Shown: piece by piece, positions 1 through 5,312 of the stretch
How positions within the stretch are numbered: the first letter of the stretch is position 1
Layout of the letters: each line of letters starts with the position of its first letter
Assembly (NCBI GenBank): GCA_002454125.1
Contig: DKII01000046.1
Location: 1 to 15,032 of the forward strand
Source of the DNA: Novosphingobium sp. UBA6722
GTDB lineage: Bacteria; Pseudomonadota; Alphaproteobacteria; Sphingomonadales; Sphingomonadaceae
Reading direction: 5' to 3'
Length of the DNA stretch: 15,032 nucleotides
Program-made: the position numbers and the translations under genes
The notes under the pieces: model-generated
Seen by the model: the letters and a program-made list of their open reading frames with translations, nothing else
The model's database searches: none
Told to the model about the DNA's origin: nothing

Positions 1-33
1 GGCACCAAGGACACCTGGGTGCTGGAGGACTAG
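1..33 (+). CDS. C-terminal tail of an upstream gene, probably circularly permuted ATP-grasp (partial)
   Basis: Only the last ten codons (GTKDTWVLED) and a TAG stop are inside the window. The reading frame ends four bases before the GTG start of the alpha-E gene, so the two are almost certainly co-transcribed. In alpha-E / transglutaminase / Anbu operons, the gene in this first position is normally a circularly permuted ATP-grasp protein (DUF404/DUF407 type), thought to form a peptide or amide bond. The short acidic tail fits that family, but the identity rests on gene order, not on any motif visible here. Confidence 0.6.
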   Translation, partial: GTKDTWVLED

Positions 34-37
34 CGGC

Positions 38-985
38 GTGCTGGGCAGAACCGCCAACGGGGTGTTCTGGATGGCCCGCTATCTCGAGCGGGCGGAGAAT
101 ACCGCACGCCTGCTCGATGCCGGATCGCGCATGGCGCTGACCCGTGATGTGCTGACGGCCGAGGCGGAATGGCGCTCGGTCATCTCGACGGTTGGCAAGG
201 CGGCCGCGTTCGAGGCGGTCCACGGCCAGGCCTATACCGGCGACAAGGTCTGGAACTTCCTGCTGCGCGACAAGGCCAACCCCGGCTCGGTCCTGGCCAT
301 GCTGGAAGGCGCGCGGACCAATGCCCGCTCGGTCCGCACCGCGCTGACCCGTGAGGTTTGGGAAGCGGTCAACGAAAGCTGGATGCTGCTGTCCGAATGG
401 CTGGCGCGGCCGGTCAGGGAGGCGATGCTCGGCCAGGTCCTCGCCGCGATCCGCCGGCAGATGACGCTGGTTCGCGGGGCGATGGACGGCACCATGCTGC
501 GCAATGAAGTGCACAACTTCATGCGGATCGGCACCTTCATCGAACGGGCGGACAACACCGCCCGGATCCTGGACGTGAAGTACTATGTCCTGCTGCCCTC
601 GATCGCCTGGGTCGGGTCAAGCCTGGATAACGTGCAGTGGGAATCTGTGCTGCGCTCGGTCGCGGGGGACCGGGCCTATCGCTGGCTCAATGCCGGGGCG
701 ATGGACCCGCGCGGGATTGCGCAGTTCCTGATCCTCGACCAGCGCTTCCCCCGCAGCTTGCACTTCTGCATCGACAAGATCCGCTCCAACCTGCGCGGAT
801 TGGCACATGAGTATGGGCACGAAACCGGCGCGCACGAGTTGCTGCGCGGCCTTGGTACCCAGTTCCATGACGCCATGATCGAAAGCATCGTCGAGGGCGG
901 GCTGCACGAGTTCATCACCGATTTCATCGCCTGCAACCAGCAGGTCGCCCAGGCGATCGAGCGCGACTACCGGTTCTACGTCTGA
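38..985 (+). CDS. Alpha-E domain protein (DUF403 family)
   Basis: This 315-residue, mostly helical protein belongs to the alpha-E family, recognised by its N-terminus MLGRTANGVFWMARYLERAE. The family travels with circularly permuted ATP-grasp enzymes and is thought to help them make or modify a peptide; no reaction has been firmly assigned, to my knowledge. A signature occurs twice: ERAENTARLLD at residues 17-27 and ERADNTARILD at 169-179, so the fold looks internally duplicated. No signal peptide or membrane segment is seen, so a cytoplasmic location is likely. The GTG start at 38 lies four bases after the previous stop, and the conserved family N-terminus begins exactly there. Its stop (TGA 983-985) overlaps by one base the ATG of the transglutaminase gene, indicating translational coupling. 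Confidence 0.93.
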   Translation: MLGRTANGVFWMARYLERAENTARLLDAGSRMALTRDVLTAEAEWRSVISTVGKAAAFEAVHGQAYTGDKVWNFLLRDKANPGSVLAMLEGARTNARSVRTALTREVWEAVNESWMLLSEWLARPVREAMLGQVLAAIRRQMTLVRGAMDGTMLRNEVHNFMRIGTFIERADNTARILDVKYYVLLPSIAWVGSSLDNVQWESVLRSVAGDRAYRWLNAGAMDPRGIAQFLILDQRFPRSLHFCIDKIRSNLRGLAHEYGHETGAHELLRGLGTQFHDAMIESIVEGGLHEFITDFIACNQQVAQAIERDYRFYV

Positions 986-1800
986 TGCGCCTCAAGATCG
1001 CCCACACCACGCATTACCAGTTCGGTCAGCCGGTCAGCCACGGCCTGCAGCGGCTGCGGCTGTCGCCCAAGACCACGCAGGGGCAGAAGGTGCTCGATTG
1101 GCACATGACCTATGACGGCGCGGTCGAGGAAGTGCGGTTCGAGGATCACAACCACAATCATGTCGTGCTCGTCTCGGTCGTGCCGGGGGTCAGCGAAGTG
1201 ACAATCCGCTGCGAAGGGACCGTGGCCACGGCGGACAACCACGGGGTGATCGGGCAGCATTCCGGCCACATGCCGCTGTGGGCCTTCCTCGCCCAGACCG
1301 CGCTGACCCGCCCCGGGCCGAAAGTTCGCGCGATCATGAGCGGGCTGGACGTGCCAAGGGGTGAGACCGTGCCGATGCTCCACCGCCTATCGGGCCTGGT
1401 GCGCGAGGCGATCGACTACATCCCGGGTGAGACCTCGGTCCAGACCACGGCGGAAGAGGCGGCAACACTCGGCGCCGGGGTCTGCCAGGACCACGCCCAT
1501 GTCTTTATCGGCGCGGTCCGCGCGCTGGGTCTGCCGGCGCGCTATGTCTCGGGCTATCTGATGATGGATGACCGGATCGAGCAGGAAGCCAGCCACGCCT
1601 GGGCCGAAGCCCATGTCGAGGGGCTGGGCTGGGTCGGCTTCGATGTCGCCAACGGGATCAGTCCGGACGAACGCTATGTCCGTGTCGCCACCGGGCGCGA
1701 CTATGCCGAAGCGGCGCCGGTCACCGGCCTGTCATGGGGAGCGGGGGAAACTCGGCTTGCGGTGACACTGGCGGTTGAACAACAGCACCAGGAACAGTAG
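985..1800 (+). CDS. Transglutaminase-like cysteine protease of the Anbu operon
   Basis: This 271-residue protein has the bacterial transglutaminase-like fold (COG1305 type), which usually acts as a cysteine protease or peptidase rather than a cross-linker. The N-terminal part (about 1-90) matches the beta-rich domain that precedes the catalytic core in this family. The catalytic triad can be read directly: Cys167 in GVCQDHAH, His204 in ASHAWAEAHV and Asp220 in GWVGFDVANG. No signal peptide is visible, so a cytoplasmic site shared with its operon partners is likely. The ATG at 985 overlaps the alpha-E stop codon, and Anbu follows 37 bases downstream. By inference it may cut or trim the peptide made by the ATP-grasp / alpha-E pair; its real substrate is unknown. 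Confidence 0.93.
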   Translation: MRLKIAHTTHYQFGQPVSHGLQRLRLSPKTTQGQKVLDWHMTYDGAVEEVRFEDHNHNHVVLVSVVPGVSEVTIRCEGTVATADNHGVIGQHSGHMPLWAFLAQTALTRPGPKVRAIMSGLDVPRGETVPMLHRLSGLVREAIDYIPGETSVQTTAEEAATLGAGVCQDHAHVFIGAVRALGLPARYVSGYLMMDDRIEQEASHAWAEAHVEGLGWVGFDVANGISPDERYVRVATGRDYAEAAPVTGLSWGAGETRLAVTLAVEQQHQEQ

Positions 1801-1822
1801 GCGCGGTTCAACACTGGTCGGC

Positions 1823-1830
1823 AAAGGGGA
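1823..1830 (+). promoter_or_regulatory. Ribosome binding site that fixes the Anbu start
   Basis: The sequence AAAGGGGA ends seven bases before GTG 1838. It supports initiation at that codon, which places the catalytic threonine second, over the longer in-frame TTG at 1775. Confidence 0.7.
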
Positions 1831-1837
1831 TCGCCGC

Positions 1838-2581
1838 GTGACCTATTGCGTCGGAATGCTGCTCGACAAGGGGCTGGTGCTGATGAGCGACACCCGCACC
1901 AATTCGGGCGTCGACAACGTTTCGGTGTTCCGCAAGATGCATTGCTGGTCGGTACCCGGTGAGCGGATCATCACGCTGATGACCGCCGGCAATCTGGCCA
2001 CCACGCAGGGCGTGATCAGCCAGATCGAGGAACGCAACAAGGCCCATGCCGAGCGGCACAATTCACTGCTGGAAGTGGAAACGATGTTCCAAGCCGCCAC
2101 GCTGGTCGGCAAGCTGCTGCGCGATACCATTGCGGCCAGCACCGAGCAGAACGGCGAAGAGGCGGCCAGCACCTTCACTGCCTCGATCATCGTCGCCGGC
2201 CAGATCCGGGGCGGCAAGCCGCGCCTGTTCCTGATCTATCCCGAAGGCAATTTCATCGAGGCAAGCTTCGACACGCCGTTCTTCCAGATCGGCGAGACCA
2301 AATACGGCCGCCCGATCATCATCCGCGGCTATGATCGCGACATGAGCTTTGAGGACGCGGTCAAGCTGTTGATGGTCAGCTTCGATTCCACCATCAAGGC
2401 CAACCTCTCGGTCGGTCTGCCGCTGGATCTGCTGGTAATCGAGCAGGACCGGTTCGAACCGGCCCACCAGCGCCGCATCAATGGTGATGATGCCTACTTC
2501 CGCGCCGTATCGGCGGGATGGAGCGAAGCATTGAAAAACGCCTTTCACGCACTACCTGATTACAGCTTTTATCAGGACTAG
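1838..2581 (+). CDS. Anbu, proteasome-like Ntn peptidase (ancestral beta subunit)
   Basis: This 247-residue protein belongs to the Anbu family, bacterial relatives of HslV and of proteasome beta subunits that form self-compartmentalised rings. The N-terminus reads MTYCVGMLLDKGLVLMSDTR. Removing Met1 exposes a threonine, the nucleophile in this superfamily; the Asp (SDTRT) and Lys (FRKM) that follow fall at positions 17 and 32 of the mature chain, close to proteasome Asp17 and Lys33. This fixes the start at GTG 1838, which has an AAGGGGA ribosome site seven bases upstream. A longer TTG start at 1775 would bury the threonine and is rejected. It is last in the ATP-grasp / alpha-E / transglutaminase / Anbu operon. 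Few cellular substrates, if any, are established, and some Anbu proteins show little peptidase activity. Confidence 0.93.
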   Translation: MTYCVGMLLDKGLVLMSDTRTNSGVDNVSVFRKMHCWSVPGERIITLMTAGNLATTQGVISQIEERNKAHAERHNSLLEVETMFQAATLVGKLLRDTIAASTEQNGEEAASTFTASIIVAGQIRGGKPRLFLIYPEGNFIEASFDTPFFQIGETKYGRPIIIRGYDRDMSFEDAVKLLMVSFDSTIKANLSVGLPLDLLVIEQDRFEPAHQRRINGDDAYFRAVSAGWSEALKNAFHALPDYSFYQD

Positions 2582-2603
2582 ATTGCGCGGGAGAGTGCCA
2601 TTC

Positions 2604-2633
2604 TTGCGTCAATACAGTATTTAGACCATACTG
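2604..2633 (+). promoter_or_regulatory. Promoter region with dyad, candidate LOV-HTH operator
   Basis: In the 84-base gap between Anbu and the LOV gene, a perfect 6-bp inverted repeat CAGTAT...ATACTG (2615-2620 and 2628-2633) surrounds TTAGACC. The core TTTAGACCAT resembles the EL222-binding sequence TTTAGTCCATG as I remember it. A weak sigma-70-like pair, TTGCGT (2604-2609) and CATACT (2627-2632) with a 17-base spacer, overlaps the dyad. The arrangement suggests that the LOV regulator controls its own gene, but this is inference from sequence similarity. Confidence 0.45.
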
Positions 2634-2665
2634 AACCGCTAAGTTCGGATGTTTCGGGGCAAGTG

Positions 2666-3280
2666 ATGCGATTCGGTGAAATGGAAGCCCCCCTGCCGGC
2701 GCTGATAGAGCTCAGCGCCATGGCAATGTGTGTCACCAATCCGCGCCTGCATGACAATCCGGTGGTCGCCTGCAACCAGGCTTTCACTGACCTGACCGGT
2801 TACACGATCGAGGACATTGTCGGCCAGAACTGCCGCTTCCTCTCGCGCGCCGATCCGCACCCTGAAATCGCTGCCAAAATCGGCCAGTCGGTCCGCGAAA
2901 AGCGCGGCGTGCTGTTCGAAGTGGTCAATTACAAGAAGGACGGCACCCCGTTCCGCAATGCGGTGATGGTTGCGCCGATGTTCGATGAGAACGGCGAAGT
3001 CAGCTTCTTCCTGGGTTCGCAGGTCGAAATTCCCGAACCGAAGATCGATACTGGCATGGCCGAACGGCGCGAGGCTGCGCAGCAACGGATCGCCGGTCTG
3101 ACCCCGCGTCAGCGCGAAATCCTGGAACTGATGGCCAGCGGTCAGCTCAACAAGCAGATCGCCTATGCGCTCGATCTGTCCGAAAAGACGGTCAAGATGC
3201 ACCGCGCGCTGCTGCTGCAGCGGCTTGGCGTGGGCACTTCGGCTGATGCCGTCCGCCTCGCGGTTGAAGCCGGGCTCTGA
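2666..3280 (+). CDS. Blue-light LOV-HTH transcription factor, EL222-like
   Basis: This 204-residue protein joins an N-terminal LOV (flavin-binding PAS) domain, about residues 12-122, to a C-terminal LuxR-type helix-turn-helix, about 145-204. The photoactive cysteine is Cys56 in GQNCRFLS; the flavin-contacting NYKKDG (Asn88), Asn98 in FRNAV and Gln119 in LGSQVE are all present, so it should be photochemically active. The DNA-binding part runs from LTPRQREILELMASG to SEKTVKMHRALLLQRLGV. Domain order, length and many local stretches match EL222 of Erythrobacter litoralis (222 residues), in which blue light forms a Cys-flavin adduct, frees the HTH and lets it dimerise on DNA. The ATG at 2666 is preceded by GGGGCAAG; an in-frame GTG lies directly before it and ATG 2681 is another option. 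The LOV-typical Gln after RFL is Ser here. Confidence 0.93.
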   Translation: MRFGEMEAPLPALIELSAMAMCVTNPRLHDNPVVACNQAFTDLTGYTIEDIVGQNCRFLSRADPHPEIAAKIGQSVREKRGVLFEVVNYKKDGTPFRNAVMVAPMFDENGEVSFFLGSQVEIPEPKIDTGMAERREAAQQRIAGLTPRQREILELMASGQLNKQIAYALDLSEKTVKMHRALLLQRLGVGTSADAVRLAVEAGL

Positions 3281-3504
3281 TCCGATCCTGCCCCAAAGAC
3301 CACAACCTTAAGTCCGTATGGTGACATGGGGGGCGATGATGCAGAAAGATCAGCGAGACCCATAGCGGTCTCCGTCTTGCTGCTGCGGCCCACCCAACCA
3401 CCCCCTCCCAAGGGCACGGTAGCAAGCGAGGAAGCAGGTCCGGTACGGGTCGCGCCCAACTGCACTGGGACCGGACCTGCTTCCCTCCAATCTCTCCGAC
3501 AGTT
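3281..3504. other. Intergenic region between convergent genes, rich in inverted repeats
   Basis: No convincing protein gene lies in this 224-base gap between the LOV gene and the convergent extensin-like gene. It contains an EL222-like sequence (CCTTAAGTCCGTATGG, 3306-3321), a small hairpin GAGACC-CATAGC-GGTCTC (3355-3372), a C-rich run at 3399-3410 and a 15-bp perfect inverted repeat (3430-3484). It could hold terminators for both genes or a small structured RNA. No clear promoter and no T-tract are visible, so I do not name an RNA gene. Confidence 0.5.
3430..3484. terminator. Perfect 15-bp inverted repeat, possible bidirectional terminator
   Basis: The arms GGAAGCAGGTCCGGT (3430-3444) and ACCGGACCTGCTTCC (3470-3484) are perfectly complementary around a 25-base loop that itself contains CCCA...TGGG. 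It lies 20 bases beyond the stop of the minus-strand extensin-like gene and 149 bases beyond the LOV gene, a fitting place to stop transcription from both sides. Neither side has a T-run, so a classical intrinsic terminator is not shown; a structured RNA or small repeat element is possible. Confidence 0.4.
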
Positions 3505-4167
3505 TCAGCGACAGAAGCCGGAACCCGATAGCTCGACATGGAAGTGGTCGCGGTGCGCGGCGTTGTAGGCCGGGCCAAGGACCGTGCCGAAGCGCTTGCA
3601 GGCGCTCTGGTGGACCACGGTCAGGAACTGCCGTTCTTCGCGCGATCCGGTGTACCAGTCCTCCAGCACGGAAATGCGCCGGCCATCGGCCAGGATGAAA
3701 GCCGACGCATCAATGGCATTGGCCGTGGCGTGAGCACTGCGGCGGTCGCTGCCGGCGACATTGCGGCAGGCATAGCTGCCCATGGTTTCGATCTTGACCA
3801 GCGGACTGCCCAGGATCTGCCTTGCGGCGCGATCGACCCCGAACCGGGCCCAACCAGCCAGGGTATCGGCCAGCGGACAGGCCACGGGCCCCAGGTTGGC
3901 AAGTTGCAGATGGGCATCGTCGCTGCGCAGGCTGGTCAGCCGCACCGTTCCGACAGTCGAGCAACCGGCACCATAATACTGGTCCGGCAGCGGGGTGAAG
4001 CTGGCGCGCGTGATGCTGAGATCGGCGAGGCACTGGCGCACTTCGGGGCGCGGTGTGAAGGCGGCGCTGACCGGACTGCGCACGGCATCGCGCTTGGGCG
4101 CCTGCGGGATGTCGATGCAGGCACTCAGCAGGGCCAGGGCGGGCAGCAAGGCAAGGGCTTTGCGCAT
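3505..4167 (-). CDS. Extensin-like C-terminal domain lipoprotein
   Basis: This 220-residue protein matches the bacterial extensin-like family (PF06904 type). The N-terminus MRKALALLPALALLSAC is a lipoprotein signal with Cys17 as the lipid-attachment residue, so the protein is probably anchored in a membrane facing the periplasm. Six further cysteines (46, 69, 97, 134, 190, 219) suggest disulfides. The core has SAHATANAID (His146, Asp153) and HRDHFH (His205, His208, His210), which resembles the zinc-binding HxxxxxxD...HxH pattern of D-Ala-D-Ala/LAS peptidases. A role in cell-wall peptide cleavage is plausible but not proven for this family. The ATG at 4167 fits the signal peptide; longer in-frame starts up to 4419 would run into the divergent membrane protein gene. 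A TTAACCAT site lies 20 bases upstream. Confidence 0.88.
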   Translation of the reverse strand: MRKALALLPALALLSACIDIPQAPKRDAVRSPVSAAFTPRPEVRQCLADLSITRASFTPLPDQYYGAGCSTVGTVRLTSLRSDDAHLQLANLGPVACPLADTLAGWARFGVDRAARQILGSPLVKIETMGSYACRNVAGSDRRSAHATANAIDASAFILADGRRISVLEDWYTGSREERQFLTVVHQSACKRFGTVLGPAYNAAHRDHFHVELSGSGFCR

Positions 4168-4186
4168 GGTCCCACTATCCGCGCTT

Positions 4187-4194
4187 ATGGTTAA
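4187..4194 (-). promoter_or_regulatory. Candidate CtrA half-site upstream of the extensin-like gene
   Basis: Read on the minus strand, the sequence is GTTAACCATAAGC; its core TTAACCAT is the CtrA half-site known from Caulobacter and other alphaproteobacteria. It lies 20 bases before the ATG of the extensin-like lipoprotein gene. Cell-cycle control by CtrA would fit an envelope protein, but an 8-base motif can occur by chance and no second TTAA half is seen at the right spacing. Confidence 0.35.
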
Positions 4195-4264
4195 CAAAAT
4201 CCTAGTGCGGCGGGTAACGAATGCGGGCTTGCCAGTTGGCTGGCACTTGGCTATCCGGCATTTA

Positions 4265-4861
4265 ATGCGAACGATTATCAATAGCGTGAAGCTGTTCTGG
4301 CTGCTGCTGGCGGTGCCGGGGATTGCGATCCTGCACGGCTGGCTGACCGGCGGGATCGAGACGATGGACATGATCCATCCGACCGGCGAGATGGGCGCGC
4401 GGCTGATGGTTGCCGCCATGCTGATCGGGCCGCTGGCCGGGCTGCTTGGTCCGAAACGCTGGCTGCTGTGGCTACTGGCCCGGCGCCGCGCGCTGGGCGT
4501 GGGTGCCTTTGCCTATGCGATCGCGCACCTGGTGTTCTACGCGATCGACATGGGCAGCCTTGAGGCGATTTTGGGCGAGCTGCCGATTGCCTCGATCTGG
4601 ACCGGCTGGCTGGCCCTTGCGCTGATGCTGCCGATGGCGCTGACCAGCAACCAGACGGCGATGAAGCTGCTGCGCACGGCCTGGAAGCGGGTCCAGCAGC
4701 TGGCCTATCCCGCCGCTATCCTAACGTTGTTGCACTGGTTGTGGATCCACGATGGCGCCACTGCCGCCTATATCCATTTCGCCCCGCTCGTGCTGGTCTG
4801 GCTGCTGCTGGCGCTGCGCAAGCTCACCAAGTCCCAACCTTCCCCCCAAGCAGGAGTATAA
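4265..4861 (+). CDS. MsrQ/YedZ-like ferric-reductase-fold haem membrane protein
   Basis: This 198-residue protein of mostly hydrophobic helices has the ferric-reductase-like transmembrane fold. The stretch from RRALGVGAFAYAIAH (about 74-88) through LMLPMALTSN (120-129) to LTLLHWLW (153-160) is typical of MsrQ/YedZ, the haem subunit that passes quinol electrons to periplasmic MsrP. Likely haem ligands are His88 and His157; His38, His162 and His171 are also present. In the motif that reads LHRLVY in MsrQ as I recall it, this protein has VQQLAY (143-148), so one expected histidine is Gln144. No msrP is adjacent; instead a PepSY gene follows within five bases. Assigning it as strict MsrQ is therefore unsafe, and an iron-linked reductase is equally possible. 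The ATG at 4265 and a GTG at 4286 are both candidate starts; neither has a clear ribosome site. Confidence 0.8.
   Translation: MRTIINSVKLFWLLLAVPGIAILHGWLTGGIETMDMIHPTGEMGARLMVAAMLIGPLAGLLGPKRWLLWLLARRRALGVGAFAYAIAHLVFYAIDMGSLEAILGELPIASIWTGWLALALMLPMALTSNQTAMKLLRTAWKRVQQLAYPAAILTLLHWLWIHDGATAAYIHFAPLVLVWLLLALRKLTKSQPSPQAGV
4267..4285 (+). promoter_or_regulatory. Fur-box-like sequence at the start of the haem membrane protein gene
   Basis: The 19 bases GCGAACGATTATCAATAGC match the classical Fur consensus GATAATGATAATCATTATC at 13 of 19 positions, including the central GA(T)-AT(C) parts. The site overlaps the first codons if translation starts at ATG 4265, or sits immediately before GTG 4286. 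Iron-dependent control would suit a ferric-reductase-fold protein. Binding by Fur is inferred. Confidence 0.4.
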
Positions 4862-4865
4862 GTCC

Positions 4866-5186
4866 ATGCGTTCCCTGATCCTCGCCGCCGCTTTCGGCCT
4901 TGCTGCGACTGCCGCGCTTTCCACCGCCACCCCGGCCGAGGCCACCGGCAAGGTCAAGTGCCAGGCCGGCCCGCAGTCTGGCTGGAAGAATGTCGAATCG
5001 CTCAAGGCCCAGCTGACCAAGGACGGCTGGAAGGTGACCAAGGCCAAGGTCGATGGCGGCTGCTACGAAGTTTATGGCGTGCTGCCGACCGGCGAGAAGG
5101 TGGAAGCCTATTTCCATCCGGTCAGCTTCGAAAAGCTCTATGTCGCGCAGCGCGGCAAGGTGCTGTTCCGCAAGTCCGGCTACTGA
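4866..5186 (+). CDS. Small secreted PepSY-domain protein
   Basis: This 106-residue protein begins with a signal peptide (MRSLILAAAFGLAATAALST, cleavage probably near AEA-TG), so it is exported to the periplasm. The mature part is one PepSY-like domain (PepSY_2 type): it carries AQLTKDGWKV, GGCYEVYGVL and KVEAYFHPVSFEKLY, the usual helix plus hairpin with a conserved DGxCYEVY-like strand. Cysteines at about 32 and 61 could form a disulfide. A strong ribosome site, AGGAG, lies nine bases before the ATG, inside the end of the upstream gene, so the two genes are co-translated. Small PepSY proteins often accompany ferric-reductase-type membrane proteins. A role as partner or modulator of that membrane haem protein is inferred. 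Confidence 0.85.
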   Translation: MRSLILAAAFGLAATAALSTATPAEATGKVKCQAGPQSGWKNVESLKAQLTKDGWKVTKAKVDGGCYEVYGVLPTGEKVEAYFHPVSFEKLYVAQRGKVLFRKSGY

Positions 5187-5234
5187 TTGCAGCGACCTGG
5201 CCCAAAGTCACATTTGACGATGCGTCATTGACAA

Positions 5235-5309
5235 GCCCGGGGCCGCCTCTATGTGCGGCTCCGGGCCACGCGGTCCCAACGCCGCGCGAGCTCTCTGCAA
5301 GGAGAGACT
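5235..5309 (+). ncRNA. serC leader RNA (structured 5' UTR)
   Basis: Three stem-loops precede serC. Stem 1 is 12 bp (5235-5246 with 5255-5266, one G-U). Stem 2 pairs CGCGG with CCGCG (5269-5273, 5282-5286). Stem 3 pairs CTCTCT with GGAGAG around a GCAA tetraloop (5291-5306), extended by two pairs past a bulged A. The ribosome site AAGGAGA lies inside stem 3, so folding can hide it. A conserved serC leader is known from alphaproteobacteria (Rfam serC family, as I recall), which fits the position and the sequestered ribosome site. The ligand or signal is unknown. I could not compare it with the Rfam model. Confidence 0.6.
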
Positions 5310-5312
5310 ACA

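Noticed and set aside
1775..1837. N-terminal extension of Anbu from a TTG codon
   Set aside because: It overlaps the transglutaminase gene and would hide the catalytic threonine; GTG 1838 has the better ribosome site.
3538..4194. Open frame of 218 codons on the plus strand across the extensin-like gene
   Set aside because: The minus-strand protein has a lipobox and family motifs; the plus-strand reading has low-complexity shadow composition.
4265..4861. Calling the membrane protein msrQ outright
   Set aside because: No msrP is adjacent and one expected histidine is Gln, so only the family-level name is supported.
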